From NCBI GenBank assembly GCA_033030425.1, contig JAUFSD010000006.1:310001-374000 (forward strand): a stretch of 64,000 nucleotides of DNA. Reading direction: 5' to 3'. The first letter of the stretch is position 1. Each line of letters begins with the position of its first letter. Source of the stretch: Verpa conica. Its lineage: Eukaryota > Ascomycota > Pezizomycetes > Pezizales > Morchellaceae. The notes beneath the pieces were generated by a model that made no database searches, was not told the origin of the DNA, and saw only the letters and a list, made by a program, of their open reading frames with translations. Positions 24,997 through 38,400 of the stretch are shown in pieces. The position numbers and the translations under genes are program-made.

Positions 24997-27130
24997 GGCG
25001 GGACGACTTTTTTTCTTTTTTTTATATATTCGGAAAGAACTTTTGCGGGGTTTTGCTTGTGCATTCTTGGCGATTGATGGGTGGGTGTGGCGTTACGAAT
25101 CTTTCTTTTTTCAAGCCATTTTCCTTTGTCATTGTTTCCTCCCCGCGTCTTCGAGTTTCCATTCATCTCTTTCTTTTACATGTTACATCTTTGGAAAAAT
25201 ATTCGGGGATTCAACTGTGGGTTATTGTTTTTCATCATTTGGCAAAAATTTACCGACCATCATCAATAGGGGCATCAGCTGTCATCAGCTTGTAGGGGGT
25301 AGGGAAATATGGGGCAAAAAGTGATAGTTTAGGGGGAAAAAGCGGAGACGACAACATAACGAAATGGCTCAGCGTGGAATCTTGGGATATAGTTATATGT
25401 TTTTTTCTTCTGGTTTATTTGTCTTTTAAAAACCCGTACTTTTGGGTTTTCTTCTTTCTTGAGACAGGTTGAAGGGATTATCTGTTTATCTCAATTCAGC
25501 AAGTTTGTTTAATTGGAAAATTCTTTCTTTTTGATACTACTACTTTTACAATTTCTTTTCTTTCTGTTTGTTAGAGTTGGGGGCCCGCGAGGGTTGGTTT
25601 CGTTGCTATTGTAGGATTGTAAGTGCCAGAAGCGCTATACGGCCGGAGATCAAAATTGGAGCGCATACTTTATGTCATACAATACTTGCCCAAAGTACCT
25701 AAAGAGTAAATGAAGGTGTTTGAATCATGAAGATGATTTGCCTAGCACTATTGGGTGACTATAGTTACACGAAGCGGTCCAGTTTTTTATACGACACGTG
25801 CACCCTCAAACCCAGGCTCACGGAATATAACTCTTATTCACTCTCCCCCTTTCTCCTGTCTCTCATTTGTCTTGTCCACCTGAATTGTCTATTCGTTTCT
25901 TTTTTTTTCTCCCCTCCCCTACTTTGCTTTTCTAGGGTGGTGAATTTTCAGTGGTGGGAAGTAAAATTTATAGTTATACTATGCTACACCCTCTTTTTTT
26001 ATTTATTTAATGCAGGGGTGCTGTACCCTTCGATTTACATTTGAACCCTTTTCTCCGCGCCGCCACCATCATGCAATGCAGCCCAACCCGCTGCAGTTAT
26101 GGTCGCAGAGACTGGTTGCGGTTATGTAGGGTGTGGTAGTTGGTTGGTAGAGTGGGAGGGGGAGGAGAGGAGATTAGGTACTCATGGGGTGTAAGCAAGA
26201 GTAATAAACATGCAAATATAAATCCAACCAATCGAATCGCAAGTATGTGGTGAATCAGCAAGTTGCCCTAGGCACTCGTGACAGGCAATAAATACTTACC
26301 TTAAAGGAAAATAAATAAATAAAGAAGCAGGGGGGGGGGGATTTCCGGGTTGGTAAAAGTCTATGTGTATGTAGGGTTTAGCCAATTGGGTATTGTACCA
26401 ACAAAGGGAAAGTCCCATTTTTTTTTCAGGTACTTGCCATTGAGGTTTGGTTGGGTCGCGGGTGACGGATTCTACTGATAGGGCTGGATGACTGCTTGCC
26501 GGCTAGCTTGCTGCGGTCGTGTTTTGTATGGGGCCTAGAGCTTCTTTAGGGGGGATTCTATTGGTGTGGTGTTTTATGTCGGGGCCCGTGGTACTTTGTG
26601 TTTGGGGAATTTTAAGTTGGGTGATAGTATGGTGAGCAATTATGTGCACTTCTTTTGGTACCTTTCTATTCGCGTAGGGGGGAGGGGGGTATGTTTTCGC
26701 TGTTATCGAGTTATGCGGGGGAATTGGTTCGAAATGCGAAGAGAACTATAGATTAAGATGGTCTTTATAGATTAATATTAAGAGGGAGAAAAGTATCAAT
26801 AGTGGTGTTAATTATCCCCGGAAGTTGTGAAGTGTCAGTGATTTTCCCTGGGTAAGGTTTGGTGGGACAGATCATGGTCAATGATCGGTGGTCGCTACAA
26901 CCTGGAATGAGGGGTTACGCAGATGCATTGCGTCATGGTTCTCCCAACCAAGCTTTTGAGGCTCCCCGCTATTGAAGATCAGTAATGAAAGATCTAAAGC
27001 GGGGGTGCCAGCAAACTCGGGGAATTGATAAGAGGCTTCCCTCCATTCGTAGCTTGGCCCCAAGATTTACTATCCTCTCATATCGATCTTGGTCGTCCGC
27101 CTATCAATACTCTACTTAGCAAAACCAAAG
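24997..27130. other. Intergenic, T-rich CDC24 3' flank
   Basis: A T-rich 3' flank (25.0-25.6 kb) probably holds the CDC24 terminator/UTR. Frames up to 105 codons at 25.0-26.0 kb are Phe/Leu/Ser-rich translations of T-tracts. A poly-G run lies near 26.33 kb. No gene is recognised. Confidence 0.5.
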
Positions 27131-28786
27131 ATGTCTGCACTTGACTCAGGTACGAGCTCCATTGGCACAATACGGGGTTATACAAAGCTTCCCGATTCAA
27201 GAGTTCGTCTGATAGTAAGTAGAGCGTGCATCTACACCTCATCAGAGGTTCAGGGAAAGTCAGAAGGGGGTTGGACATAAACATCCTGGATTAGATCCAA
27301 GTCGATCTTCTACGTACGTTATGAAACATCCAATTGCCAACCAACACAACTAACGCATCAATAGTGGTGTTGTTTGGACCACCGAACGAGCCTATGAACA
27401 CGGCTTCCTCGAATCTCCCCAGAACTGGGGAAACCTTGGCCAAGGCGCCCCCGAAGTCGAAGACGATATTCCTAACGCATTTCACAAGCCTACAGGTATC
27501 GACATTTCTGTATCCTCACGTGAATATGGTCCTACAGCTGGTATTACTCCTCTCCGTGAGGCAGTAGCAAATCTCTACAATGTTCAATTCCGCGCAAACA
27601 AAGCCTCAAAGTATACTTATGAGAATGTATGCATCGTCCCTGGTGGCCGTGCTGGCCTACTACGTATCGCCGCAGTGCTAGGAAATGCGTATTTGAGTTT
27701 CTTCGTCCCAGATTATACAGCATATAATGAGATGCTTGGACTGTTTAAGAATTTTGTGGCAGTCCCGTCTCCGTTGGACGAGGAGGATGCGTATAGGATT
27801 CACCCAGAGAAGATTAGAGAAGAGGTAAAGAGAGGTGTTAGCGTGATACTTACTAGTAATCCAAGGAATCCTACTGGACAGATGCTGAAGGGGGAGAAAT
27901 TAGAAGAGGTGTTGAGTATTTGCAAGGAGAGGTGTACGTTGATTATGGATGAATTTTATAGCGGGTATTCTGAGACTCTCCCGTACCCTAGAAGTCCTAC
28001 TGATGAGGATTGGGAAGATACAACTACAGCGACAACTGTGACGGCACAACTATTAGTGCCGCATCCTATGTCGAAGGTATACACTCCTATTTCTCTCAAT
28101 TCTCCTCTTACTGATTGATATAGACGTAAATGACGACAATGTCCTCATAATTGATGGGATGACCAAACGCTTCCGTCTCCCTGGCTGGCGCATTGCCTGG
28201 GTTGTCGGCCCCAAAGAATTCATCCAGGCAATCGGTTCCTGTGGTTCCTATCTCGATGGCGGTGCCAACGTCCCATTTCAGGTTGCATCTATACCAATGC
28301 TGGAGCCACAGTTTGTTATGAGGGAGATGACAGCATTGCAGAAACACTTTAAGAAGAAGTTGGACTTTGTTATCGAGAGGCTTATAGGAATGGGGTTCAC
28401 ATTCCCAGTAAGTAAATTCTAAGTGGGAAAGATAGTGTGATACTTTATTAATGTGTCATGGGGAGTAGAATTTGCCGAATTCGACATTTTATGTAAGTGA
28501 TATTGCCTCTAGGATTAGAGCCATGAACACTAACTGGCTACGGATATAGATATGGCTCAACCTCTCGCATCTCCCAGAGAAAATTCGCACTGGCCTTGGA
28601 TTCTTTGAGGCATGTCTGGCGGAAAGGGTAATCGTTGTGCCAGGAATCTTCTTCGATCTTAATCCGAGTAGTCGGAGAGATTTGTTTGATAGTCCTTGCC
28701 ATCATTTTGTCAGATTGAGTTATGGACCAAAATGGGATACTTTGAAGAAGGGACTAGATGGGATTGAGAGAGTTTTGAGAACGTAA
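27131..28786 (+). CDS. PLP-dependent aminotransferase, class I/II
   Basis: Seven exons (27131-27149, 27295-27313, 27365-27982, 28030-28076, 28124-28407, 28469-28492, 28550-28786) give 415 residues in phase. It is a fold-type I aminotransferase. Visible signatures are 'NLGQGAPEV' near the N-terminus, 'TSNPRNPTGQ' (cofactor/substrate region), 'IMDEFY' (PLP-binding Asp), 'IDGMTKRFRLPGWR' with the Schiff-base Lys and phosphate-binding Arg, and a C-terminal 'CHHFVRLSYG' with the substrate-carboxylate Arg. The subgroup resembles uncharacterised fungal and bacterial aspartate/capreomycidine-type aminotransferases; the substrate is unknown. Exons 1 and 2 are microexons of 19 nt each. The intron at 27983-28029 restores the frame into 'TTISAASYVED'; a donor at 27965 would also keep phase and shorten the protein by six residues. 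Confidence 0.88.
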
Positions 28787-29406
28787 GTTTCCTTTCAGGC
28801 CGGAGTCTAAGAGGTTACTGACGAAGGGGGTAGGCATGGCGTGGTTACGTGATTGGTGGGGTTTGGGAATATTATATCTACTCTTAGATATATACTTTTC
28901 TAAAGGTGTGCAGGCTTCTAAGAGAGCTGGGAAATTTTATATTTATTCTGTTTTCTTGAGAATTTAGCGTAGTATAGTCATATAATATCACTCAAATGAT
29001 TATTGGCTAGCGTTGTAGAAGCTTCCTAATATGGGGATCATAGATGAGTCACGCGCTTCTTATTCGCTATCCTTCATGATCCAGGCAAGGCACCCCATAT
29101 GAGGGCTTAGGGTTTCCTTTACTAAAGCATATATATTAATATATATCTCTATCTCTCAACACCTTTTACTAAAAGTGCTGATTAGAGTTCCAAGGTGCCA
29201 ATAAACGGGATAAAGTCAAGTATGACTGTAGCAAGGTTCAGGGATCTGAGCCAAGACATGAGTCACAAGTTTACCAGGGGCCTAACCTACTTAACGCGTC
29301 CAACGCGTCTCCCTAAAGTTGGCACTTAATCTCAGCGTTTCCCGTCATTTGGTTCTCTTCACACGTTATTTCTCTTACTATCAATAATCTCTAAGTAGGC
29401 TCAATC
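28787..29406. other. Intergenic
   Basis: AT-rich spacer with an ATATATTAATATATAT stretch near 29.13 kb. It holds the aminotransferase 3' end and the F-box gene promoter; no other feature is seen. Confidence 0.6.
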
Positions 29407-31528
29407 ATGCCGCCACTGCGCCGATCAACCCGAACTACGAGTGCCTCCACAGGTCCTTATACGGCCCCAAAAGTCACTAAGCCTACAAAGACTACGAAAG
29501 TAACTAAAGCTAAGAGTACGAGGGCTATCAAAACCACAAAAGCGACGAAATCTACAAAAGTGACTAAAGTTACCAAGGCTACCAAAGAGCCTCTCAGAAA
29601 ACTAGTCAAGACATCAAGAGCGCCAAAAGAGCCCATGGAAGTCCTGGCCCCGAATCCAAATGACCCCATTGATCGGCTTCCGGACCTTTGTCTAGACATT
29701 CTTTTTTCTTACCTTCCAATCGTCAAACTCATCTCGATCAGGAATGTGAGTAAGCTGTGGAGGGATACGGTGGACTGGCGCCTTGGCAGTTTGACTTTCC
29801 AGAGAAAGCGTTGCCCTGACATCTCTCTATATGTGAATGAGGGGATTCCACAAAGCAGAGATGAATTAGTGGAGGAGTTTAGGAGAGAAGGTTTGTTTAA
29901 TGATCGTTACCTCCATTTCTTTGGTTCATAAGGCAAAACTTACTCTAAGGGAAAAATTAGTTTACCGCCAAGAGATGAAAACTAGGGGGACGCCCACCTT
30001 TATTAGAAAGTTTACGAACGTTTTCAACAAGGGGTATTATAAATCTTGGGAGGTCTGCGGGGATTTTTTTGTTTGGTTGGATGATAATTGTATTTTTTCG
30101 ACCCTGTCTCGACTAAAAGCCATGGCTTAAGTATCTTGGCTGACATAAAGTAGCGGTCTATATTAAGCATGTTTTCAATGTGAAGGAATCAGATAATCAG
30201 CGAATACGGCATTACCCCATTGAGAAATTTATGAATTTCTCAAATTTTACTGCGGATCAGTTTGCTATCCGGCCCATGGGTAGTTCCAGACATGGAAGGG
30301 ACCCTATTCTATTGATGTTAGTATATAAGTCTGACAATCAAGATGGGTGGGATTGGACTGGAAGGTACATATCACTTGATCCAAATAAAAAAACAGAATT
30401 TATTGCTCCTAGACTCTTACTGATAAAGATAATAGGATTTCTACCATAAATGTGGTCACTGGAAAACTTCTATGGCACCGAAGGGAAACGCCGAGATACA
30501 ACCGCGTGAGGTGCTACACCCACAATCATCGTACCTTCTCTTGGGCTCAATCCACATACATAAACAGTCCCAGCAGTGCTAGTCCAACAGGGCTTTACAC
30601 ATTGGATATTCTGACGGGAAATCTCCTGTCCTTTAGTAAGCTTGAGTACACAACCGGGAGCCCGGTCAACAACCCTCCTCCGGTACTTAGTGACATAAGC
30701 GCCCATCCTCATCGAGATTTGATCTTCTGCCCAGTCCCAGGGGAAACACTCATAGGAGTCTTCTCCACAACCTCATTAGCATGGGTAGCTAAGTTGAAGT
30801 TACCGTACTTCTTTCTAAAGCGCTGTAATCGTTGCCAATACACTACGCTCAGCCCCCGTTCCAATGAATTTAACAAGACTATTCTTTTTGAAGATCGGGC
30901 CCGAAATAATCCTGATTCTCATGAGAATATATATATCCGCAGTAATAATCCCCGGTACTGCCTCAAGTGTAAATTGCCGCCGCAGGCAATAATCCTCACA
31001 ATCAAACTTCCATCGCAAACCGAGCTCGAGGCGACCAAAAGCGAAACGATAGGAGATGCTAGGACCCTACCAATAGAAGAGGCTAATATTTTCAACTTTA
31101 ATCCCCAACTCGAGCCTGGGAGCGAACAGCAACATTACTTAGGCGCTATTAATCAGATTTTTAATTCAAACAACCACCACCACCCACTCCTACATATCCA
31201 TCCGAAAACTCGACAGACGCTATTTTTGGTACCGGAGTCGGGTAAAACATCCGTCATAACCCAGAGCTACAAAAGGGCTGATACATGGAATGATATCATA
31301 ATTTCTGCAGAGCCTAAGGGCCCTCATCTCCAAGAACTTAAAATGACGTACTATATGGTTGTTCCTCAGGAGTTCATCAAAAGACTTAATAAAAAGACCT
31401 ACGAGGATGACAGTAAATGGTTAAAATGTATACTCCCATTTATGCGTTCTATTTTTGTAAGAGAAGGTTACAACGTTTTGTCAGGCCGTGATAAAGTTAT
31501 TTTGATAAGCTATGAGCCAGCATGGTGA
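29407..31528 (+). CDS. F-box protein with basic Lys/Thr-repeat N-terminus
   Basis: Four exons (29407-29890, 29961-30089, 30151-30364, 30436-31528) give 639 residues. Read without splicing the locus looks frame-broken three times, but introns of 70, 61 and 71 nt with GT..AG ends restore one frame. The N-terminus (about 20-65) is a degenerate repeat of T-K-x-T-K units, strongly basic and perhaps nuclear-targeting or DNA-binding. An F-box follows at about 84-127 ('DRLPDLCLDILFSYLP', 'VSKLWRDTVDW'), which should bind Skp1 in an SCF ubiquitin ligase. The remaining 500 residues read like irregular beta-propeller blades ('GDFFVWLDDN', 'STINVVTGKLLW', 'LYTLDILTGNLL'). Two CxxC pairs at about 405-408 and 450-453 could bind zinc. 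The substrate is unknown. It is transcribed toward the minus-strand F-box/WD40 gene; the two stops lie about 1.1 kb apart. Confidence 0.82.
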
Positions 31529-32629
31529 GAGCCTATTATTTTGTGCTAAATGTTTTATATATATTTTTTTATTACTGTTATTTCTATTAGGGTGTTTATT
31601 TTTTCTACATAACCCATTCCAACCCATAGTAGTAGAAGGATGGCAGCTCTAGGCGGAGAACGAAGTACAGGAGAGGAGCGTTTTTGTAGTAGAGTTCTCG
31701 ACACATCGTCTTTTCTTTACCATCGTTTCTATTGTCTCTTCACGGCACTTGTTGTGTTCGGAACGCAGGTTTATTTTCTTCTTCTTTCCCTATATATGCA
31801 TTCACCTACCTCAGAAGTCTATAATGATAAGCACCGGGAATTCGACCATTCATTAAAACACCTCTTACGTACGTACACCCCCCCACAGCATATATACCAT
31901 TTTTCTCTTAACCTAGAGGTTTATAGAACACACTACGGCTTTGAATAGGATAATCACTTAGCTCAAATTGATACTACATCTCCACGACTCCTACCCACTT
32001 TATAAAAATGTCTGCTCCAATTTCATATTCTTATAAGGTAATCGGACAATATCCCTTCATCTAGGCCCCACTTTAGGCTGCATATACAACAGCAACGAAA
32101 AAGGAGTCACTGCACGAAATGTCACCCACCTCCTCTAGAGTTATAATGAAAATACCAGTTTATCTTATATTATATACACCCAGTTTAGCAAATAGCCCAG
32201 AAACATTAAGGGAAAAAAATAACCTTGCAATACTAACAAAAGTAAGAAACTAGTATAAACGACATGAAACCTCCCATGACATTGTCCATATTGTAATTTA
32301 TAGGAGTAGAAATAGAAATGACTGGGGAGGGGGGGATATATAATACTATAAAGAACTATGGATAAACAAGTGGATTTGTTGGGGCATGACACTTAACTGC
32401 TCACAAACAAAGAGAAACTAGAAAACTAAGCAAGGCCTACAGAAATACCCATCCACGCCCCTCTAATGAAGAGGGGAAAAAAATACTCCATCACTCCACA
32501 ACAAAAGAACTATCACAAGAAATAAATAAAAAATGACCTACACCGATAGACAATAAAATAAGAAAAAAAAAGCTCCTTTCCCCCCATTTGTATCTGTTCT
32601 CCGTTGTATTTTCACATGACTTTAAAAAT
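31529..32629. other. Convergent intergenic spacer
   Basis: AT-rich spacer between two convergent genes. A 102-codon frame (31640-31948) has one hydrophobic segment but no recognisable domain, and is not supported as a gene. It probably contains both terminators. Confidence 0.55.
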
Positions 32630-35474
32630 CTAGTTACCACCCTTAAAGAAACGACTAGCCTCCATGACTCCTTCCTCGTCAGCTGCGTAATCCCAGCCAA
32701 TAATCTTGCTATCTTGACTACAGCAGATAATCCATCTCGCATCGAATTGAAGCTTGAAAACCCTGTGTGTTCCTGAGTTTCCACCGTGACCTCCAGCAGC
32801 AGCAGCCTGTGGGAGAGCAGCCTGTGGGGCCATTACCGGCCGAGGTGCGAGGTTGTGGTGGTGTGTGGTAGGAAGTAACTGTGCAGCCGCTACAGCACCA
32901 GCGAGACCGGGCTGGCCGACTTGTTGGACTTGGTGCATATGAACTGCGCCGGGTTGAGGGTGATTTTGATAGAGGGCTGCAATTTGAGCTGGTACGTTTG
33001 CTGGTGTTCCTGCGCCTGCAGCTGCCGCCGTGCGAAGAGCAGGAGATACAGTTTGACGGAGAACGGGACCAGGGACCCAGCGTTCTTCCTGGTCCTTGTG
33101 CCAGATACGTACTGACTCATCATAAGAGCCCGAGACAATCCTATTCCTTGTAGCTTGAACGGTACGAACAAGAGCACCATGGCCTTGGAGAGTTGCGATT
33201 TCGGCTTGTGTGTCACAGTCGAAGACGCGGATAGTTTGGTCGGAGGAACCGGAGACGATGGTGCGCCCGTCAAATTGAATACATGCGATACCCTTCGAAT
33301 GGCCAACAAAGGTCTTCTCACAGGCACCAGTGCGGAGGTTCCACAATTTGATAAGACGATCACCGGATGCGGAGGCGATCTGCTCACCATGCAGCTGAAT
33401 TGCATTTACGGCGGCTGCGTGGCCGATGAGGACTTGGACTGTTGTGTATGGGGTGAGAGCTTTGGGGCCACCTTTAGGGGGTGCACGAGTGCTCGCGCCA
33501 AATGCACGGCTGCTACTGGGGTTCGCGGCGTTGTACGGATTCTGCAGATTGAGTCCAGAGTTTAGGTAAGTATCCTGAACAGTCCAGGCTGCTTGAGCGC
33601 TACCGATGTTATCAGGATGATGCGGATGGTTCCGAGCTTCTGCACCGCTGCCAAATAGAGTCTTTGAGTGCCATGGGTAGTCCTTGCTTGTAGTCTCGAG
33701 CTGCTCACGATTCCAGACTTTGATGAATTTGTCTTTAGAGCATGTTACGAGCCACTTCTTCGAAAACTTGAGGTTAAGGACAGACTCTTGATGGGCCTTC
33801 TCAATAACTCTCTGAATCTGTCCAGTGGAGAATTTCCAGATGATAACACTAGAATCGGAGGACCCAGTAATGAGGATATCCTCCTCCGGGCTTTCGTCAA
33901 ATTGAAGACACAGCACACTTCCAGTATGACCCTTCAACGGCTCCCCAACTAATCTTCGGGTTCTCATGTTCCAAATCCGAACGGTCCGGTCCCGCGACCC
34001 TGATACAAGAAAGTTAGGGGAGTATTGGATTGTGTAGATACATTCCGCGTGACCCTCGTGGGGATAGTTAGGGTGGGGGATCTGGAATGTTGTGAAGCGA
34101 TTATGTAACCAGTTATCTTCAAGCCTTTTACGGTTTTTGTAGAGAAACGCCCAATTCAGTCTAGGGTGGCTATAACCCGGCGTTGTTAATGTAGGTTGAA
34201 TAGAAAGTGATGGCTCTTGATACGCCTGTGAAACTTGAGGACGGCTCATAGCAGATGGGTACATATCGTCATCGTCTGACATGGCCGCAGAACCAAAAGG
34301 AATTCCCTGGTTCAATGGCCCACGTACAGTTCTTGGGGATTCAGACATATATGAGAAATATTCCGACTCCTGTGATGGGGTATCATACGGAGGAACAGTG
34401 CTTCCTTGAGTAGACCAATCTCCACTAGTATCCATAGGGCCACCCGATGAATCAGACATAGAGCCTTCACCCTGATTCCCAGTACCTGTTCTAAACCGCT
34501 CCATGTTCCTCCTTGCCGAATCCCTGAGCTTCTTCTCTTCATCCCGTTGCTCTTCGGCCTTCCTTTTCGCGGCTACCTGCTGTTGCATTTCGGTCTCGAA
34601 CAGTCGTACTTCGGCGTTGTTTTCTTCCCATCCAGCATCGTGGTACAGTTCCCGCCAAAGCCTCGGCTCCATAGCAAATCGTCGCCATGTCCGCGAAGCC
34701 AGAGATGCATTGAGAAGCGAGCGGGCGGGAAGGTATGATAGAATTTGGAGCGAAAGCTCAGATGGGAGCATCTGCACGAAATCGAGATGAAGAATTGGGA
34801 CTAATCTATCGACCAGCGATGCGATATGCGATGTCGGCAGGGTGCGAACGAGTTTGTAAGCATATTCTAGAAGACCAATATTAGTGATCATGAACAATGG
34901 GTACGTAGTTTGAGCCCACAGAAGCATGACGAAAAATTCGTAAAAAATCGAAACACACGAATTACGCCACCAGCTGTCGTTACAGATGTGTTGCACAAGA
35001 AATGGGGTAGGTTAGGCGGCAGGCATGTCAAAAAAAAACCCCCCGCTAGAACAGCGACAAGTCGTTACAAGCAACGGCAACAAAGGCTCAACGGTCCTAA
35101 GTAACAAGGAACAATGATGATGCGTAGGGTGGTTCTCGATGAAGGGAGAAAAAGGAAGAGAAAAAATGTAGCATGCAAAAACTAATGAGAGATTGCCACC
35201 AACCTTCTCTCAGCGCATCGTTCAATCCTGTCATCCAAGCCGGAATCTTCAGCTCTGCACTATCTCTAATCGATCGCATATCCTCTCTCTGGTTTGGATC
35301 CTCGTACACACTGGGCGTCTCCTCACCGCTATAACCTTCATCCACCCGGAAGCTCTGCGATGTTCTCAGGGGCTGTTCTCCTGGTTGGCGCTGGGAGGCC
35401 ACTCCTGCGGCAGCATTTACGAGGTCTTCCGAGTTGAACGGAGGTGGAGGAGTCATGTTGGCGTTGGAAGCCAT
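32630..35474 (-). CDS. F-box/WD40 protein, FWD-1/Fbw-like SCF receptor
   Basis: Two exons (35474-35204, 34866-32630) join in phase 1 across a 337-nt intron with a GTTGGT donor and give 835 residues. It is a substrate receptor of an SCF ubiquitin ligase. An F-box (about 118-165, 'FVQMLPSELSLQILSYLP' then 'SRTWRRFAMEPRLW') follows an N-terminal 'LNDALRE' helix. After a coiled, charged stretch and a Ser/Pro-rich linker comes the WD40 propeller (about 345-835) with repeated 'GHTGSV', 'SGSRDRTVRIWN', 'SGSSDQTIRVFD' and 'SGSYDESVRIWH' blades, about seven in all, with a low-complexity Ala/His/Gln insert before the last. The layout matches Neurospora FWD-1, which targets the clock protein FRQ, and beta-TrCP-like proteins. 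Assigning it to FWD-1 rather than another Fbw protein is inference. Confidence 0.92.
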
Positions 35475-38400
35475 AGTTGGGGAAAGGGATTTATTTCTTT
35501 CGCTCCCGCGTTAGACTAAAGCGAGGGAAAGAAAGAAAAGACTGTGTAAGGCTAGATGCTAGACCAGAACGGAATCGGTGTTATTGTTGGAGACAAAGGA
35601 GGATAGGAATATTCGTAAATATCCCGCTAGACAATCGAGCAAGTAGATGTAGAAGTTGAGTGTAAACGGAGATGGATGGACTTGTGATAATGGTGATGAT
35701 GTTATGGGGGGGGGGTTGTGTGGGAGAGAAGCTGGGCCGATGTCGTGTGTTGTTGTTGGGTGGAGAAAGATCGTAGAAGGGATACCCACCCACCGCGGCC
35801 GCCCGCTACGCTGCTTTCGAACAACAACAATGGTAATAATAACAGACCTCTTTAAGACTCTGCCACTGCACGTACCTGATTATTCGGATTATTCCCCAGG
35901 CCTACCCCAGCCAGATGATAGCCCTCGATCGTCGTTTTGTCCATCGTTTTCCCTTGCGTTTGAACTCCAAACGGGATGTGTGCGGCATGCAACAGCAGGG
36001 CACCCACCAAAGGAAACAAGCACAACGCAGCAATAGAGCAGTTAATCCACCAGGTCAGGCACCCTTCGTCTTGTAAATTATGTATTATACATACACACAT
36101 ATCACCTCTTTGCACTATACAAAGTAAATGATACATTCGTACGAGTCTGCACCATGTCTCAGCTCCACCTCCCCGCAGTTTCGCCTTCCCTCTGCCAATT
36201 CCCACATATGTATTGCTCATGTCCTTCCCCTACTGCATACGGACTGACTTGACATCCGTGCAGTAAATAAAGTCCCTTGAAGAGGGAAGTCGCACAGATA
36301 ATTCAGGCTAGCGTGCCTAATTACATTAATGCCGAAGCTGCGTGCACACCATCAGTTCGCGAGTTAATGAGCGTGACGGACACATTTACTCCAGAGCAGA
36401 TGGTATGCGAGGAGGCGTCACCAGGGCTCTATGCGAGTGCAACCTGACACGCGAGATACTTCAGCAAAGCAAGCAGCGCAGCGATGAGGCCCAACCAGTA
36501 GACTGTAATATCAGAAGCCCCTAATCGTCCTCCTAATATCCCCCCATTATATCTTTGCTGCTTACACCCAATCCCTGTATAGTATAGCTGCCGCACACCT
36601 GCAGATTCCAAGGCCCCGAGACAACGCGAAGAACACCGGGTCCCTTCCTCATCCGGGATAATATTCGCTGGCGTCTTCGGGCCGGAAATTTGGTTTCTCC
36701 GTATTGGCGCGGCTACCTGAAACCGGAAACCCCCCATTGCTGTCACGCACTTTGTGAATAAACTCAAGCTTAGACTCAAGTATTTTTACTAAACCGCTAA
36801 GGTCGTCGCCTGCAGCCCTAACTGTCAAGCGCCTCGTCGAAGAACAAAGTCTAACTCCTCATCTAGTCCGCCAGAAGCAATAATCAGTGCTGTAAAACCG
36901 GGTACCGAAACCGCCATCCCGCAGGTGGCCAACCAGGTTATTGGTAGTGACTAATGGGCTAAACTTACTATGACGTAGAAGTGTGGGTGTGGGTGGAGGG
37001 GGAGGGGTATGTTCTTAAGGGGATAGCTACTTTATCTCACAAAAGCAAGGGGCAGAAACATAGCCGGTGATTTATAGAGCGCGAATCCTAAGGACAAATG
37101 AGTAATAAGCATAAGTAGACCGTCTAGTTATGGGAGCTAGGGACGACTCTGAGTCATAGGGCGTCACTCGGTTTATCGTATTACTAGCAAAGTTTGAGTA
37201 GCCACAAAGACAACAAAGCTGTGGTATTAATGTACAGCCGTGTCCAACAAATTCCCGGAGCCCCCCCCCATGACAACGGCAATTCCGCAGACCTCAACAC
37301 AACCACAAATACTAGTATTAATATGAAAATACATATGGATACTAAAGAGACTATGGGGAATATAAGTATGTAAGGAAATCCGAGAAAATACCACTTTGGG
37401 AGTCTTTTGACCCCTGTAGTGTGACCCTCAATAAGTCTTGTCAGTCCACACCAAAACAAACACTTAATCAACTCTAGTTCATCAACCATTTAATGAAATA
37501 GTTTGGAACTAATGGAGTAGGAAGTTAATCTTATATAATATATATGTATTTAATCTGGTGACAATTGGCGCATTTTTTGGCCCTTATTGCCTGTATGGGC
37601 ATTGAGATAGAGCTCTTAATAGATTTGGGGACTAACCCTCTACATATGAGCCAAGTGACCCAGAGGCCTCATTGTAGAGTTAAATCACCCCATTCAGCTT
37701 ATCCTAAACAATTCTCTTTGTAGAAACTTTATGGTTGTTGATGTATTGCAGATATGACCCCGTTGCTATGGGGGGGCTCCGGGAATTTGTTGGACACGGC
37801 TGTATTGGGTAATTTAGGGCGTAGTCCGCTAAATCCTAGCGCACCGGCAGTTCTCACTATCTACTTTTATTTATTACGTACTACTACCCTCCTTGTGACA
37901 TTGACGTTACACACTGCACCAACTACCCTTGAAAAGCTAATAGTAGCATATATGATACGTGTTAGCTGAAGGATGAAGTTGTAGTACTCTACACTAGCTG
38001 GGTTAAGGTTTGGGAAACCTGAGCATAATTAACTAAGAAATATTTACTCTAATAGCATCTTGATGCTTGACAGATTCCTACGGAATCTCTCAACAAACTC
38101 TAATTCTAATAGAGTGCTCAAAGTGCCTAAGCTTTTATGTAGAACCAGGGATATTCTATTGAGTATATTGTCTTGTGTTGCGTTGGGCTAATTTTTGTAA
38201 TACAAGGTATTTGTCTGAGAATTCGAGTGATGTTTTATGATTATAAATTATCCTATTGTTTTTGGGTAGGCACAGCATTAGCATATAATTCACTGAATAA
38301 GGAGTTGTAATTTTAGAGGGTTTATAGTTAAAACCCTTATTCAAGAACTTTATTAGTGTTGAGTGCCTTAATAGCGAGTGATACTTTATGATCGAAAAAA

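Noticed and set aside
29407..30452. F-box locus as a pseudogene with three frameshifts
   Set aside because: Introns 29891-29960, 30090-30150 and 30365-30435 have GT..AG ends and restore one 639-codon frame.
32890..33405. 171-codon minus frame inside the F-box/WD40 gene
   Set aside because: Out-of-frame shadow of the WD40 coding sequence.
36429..36779. 116-codon minus frame with a hydrophobic end
   Set aside because: No signal peptide or homology cue, and no consistent exon joining.
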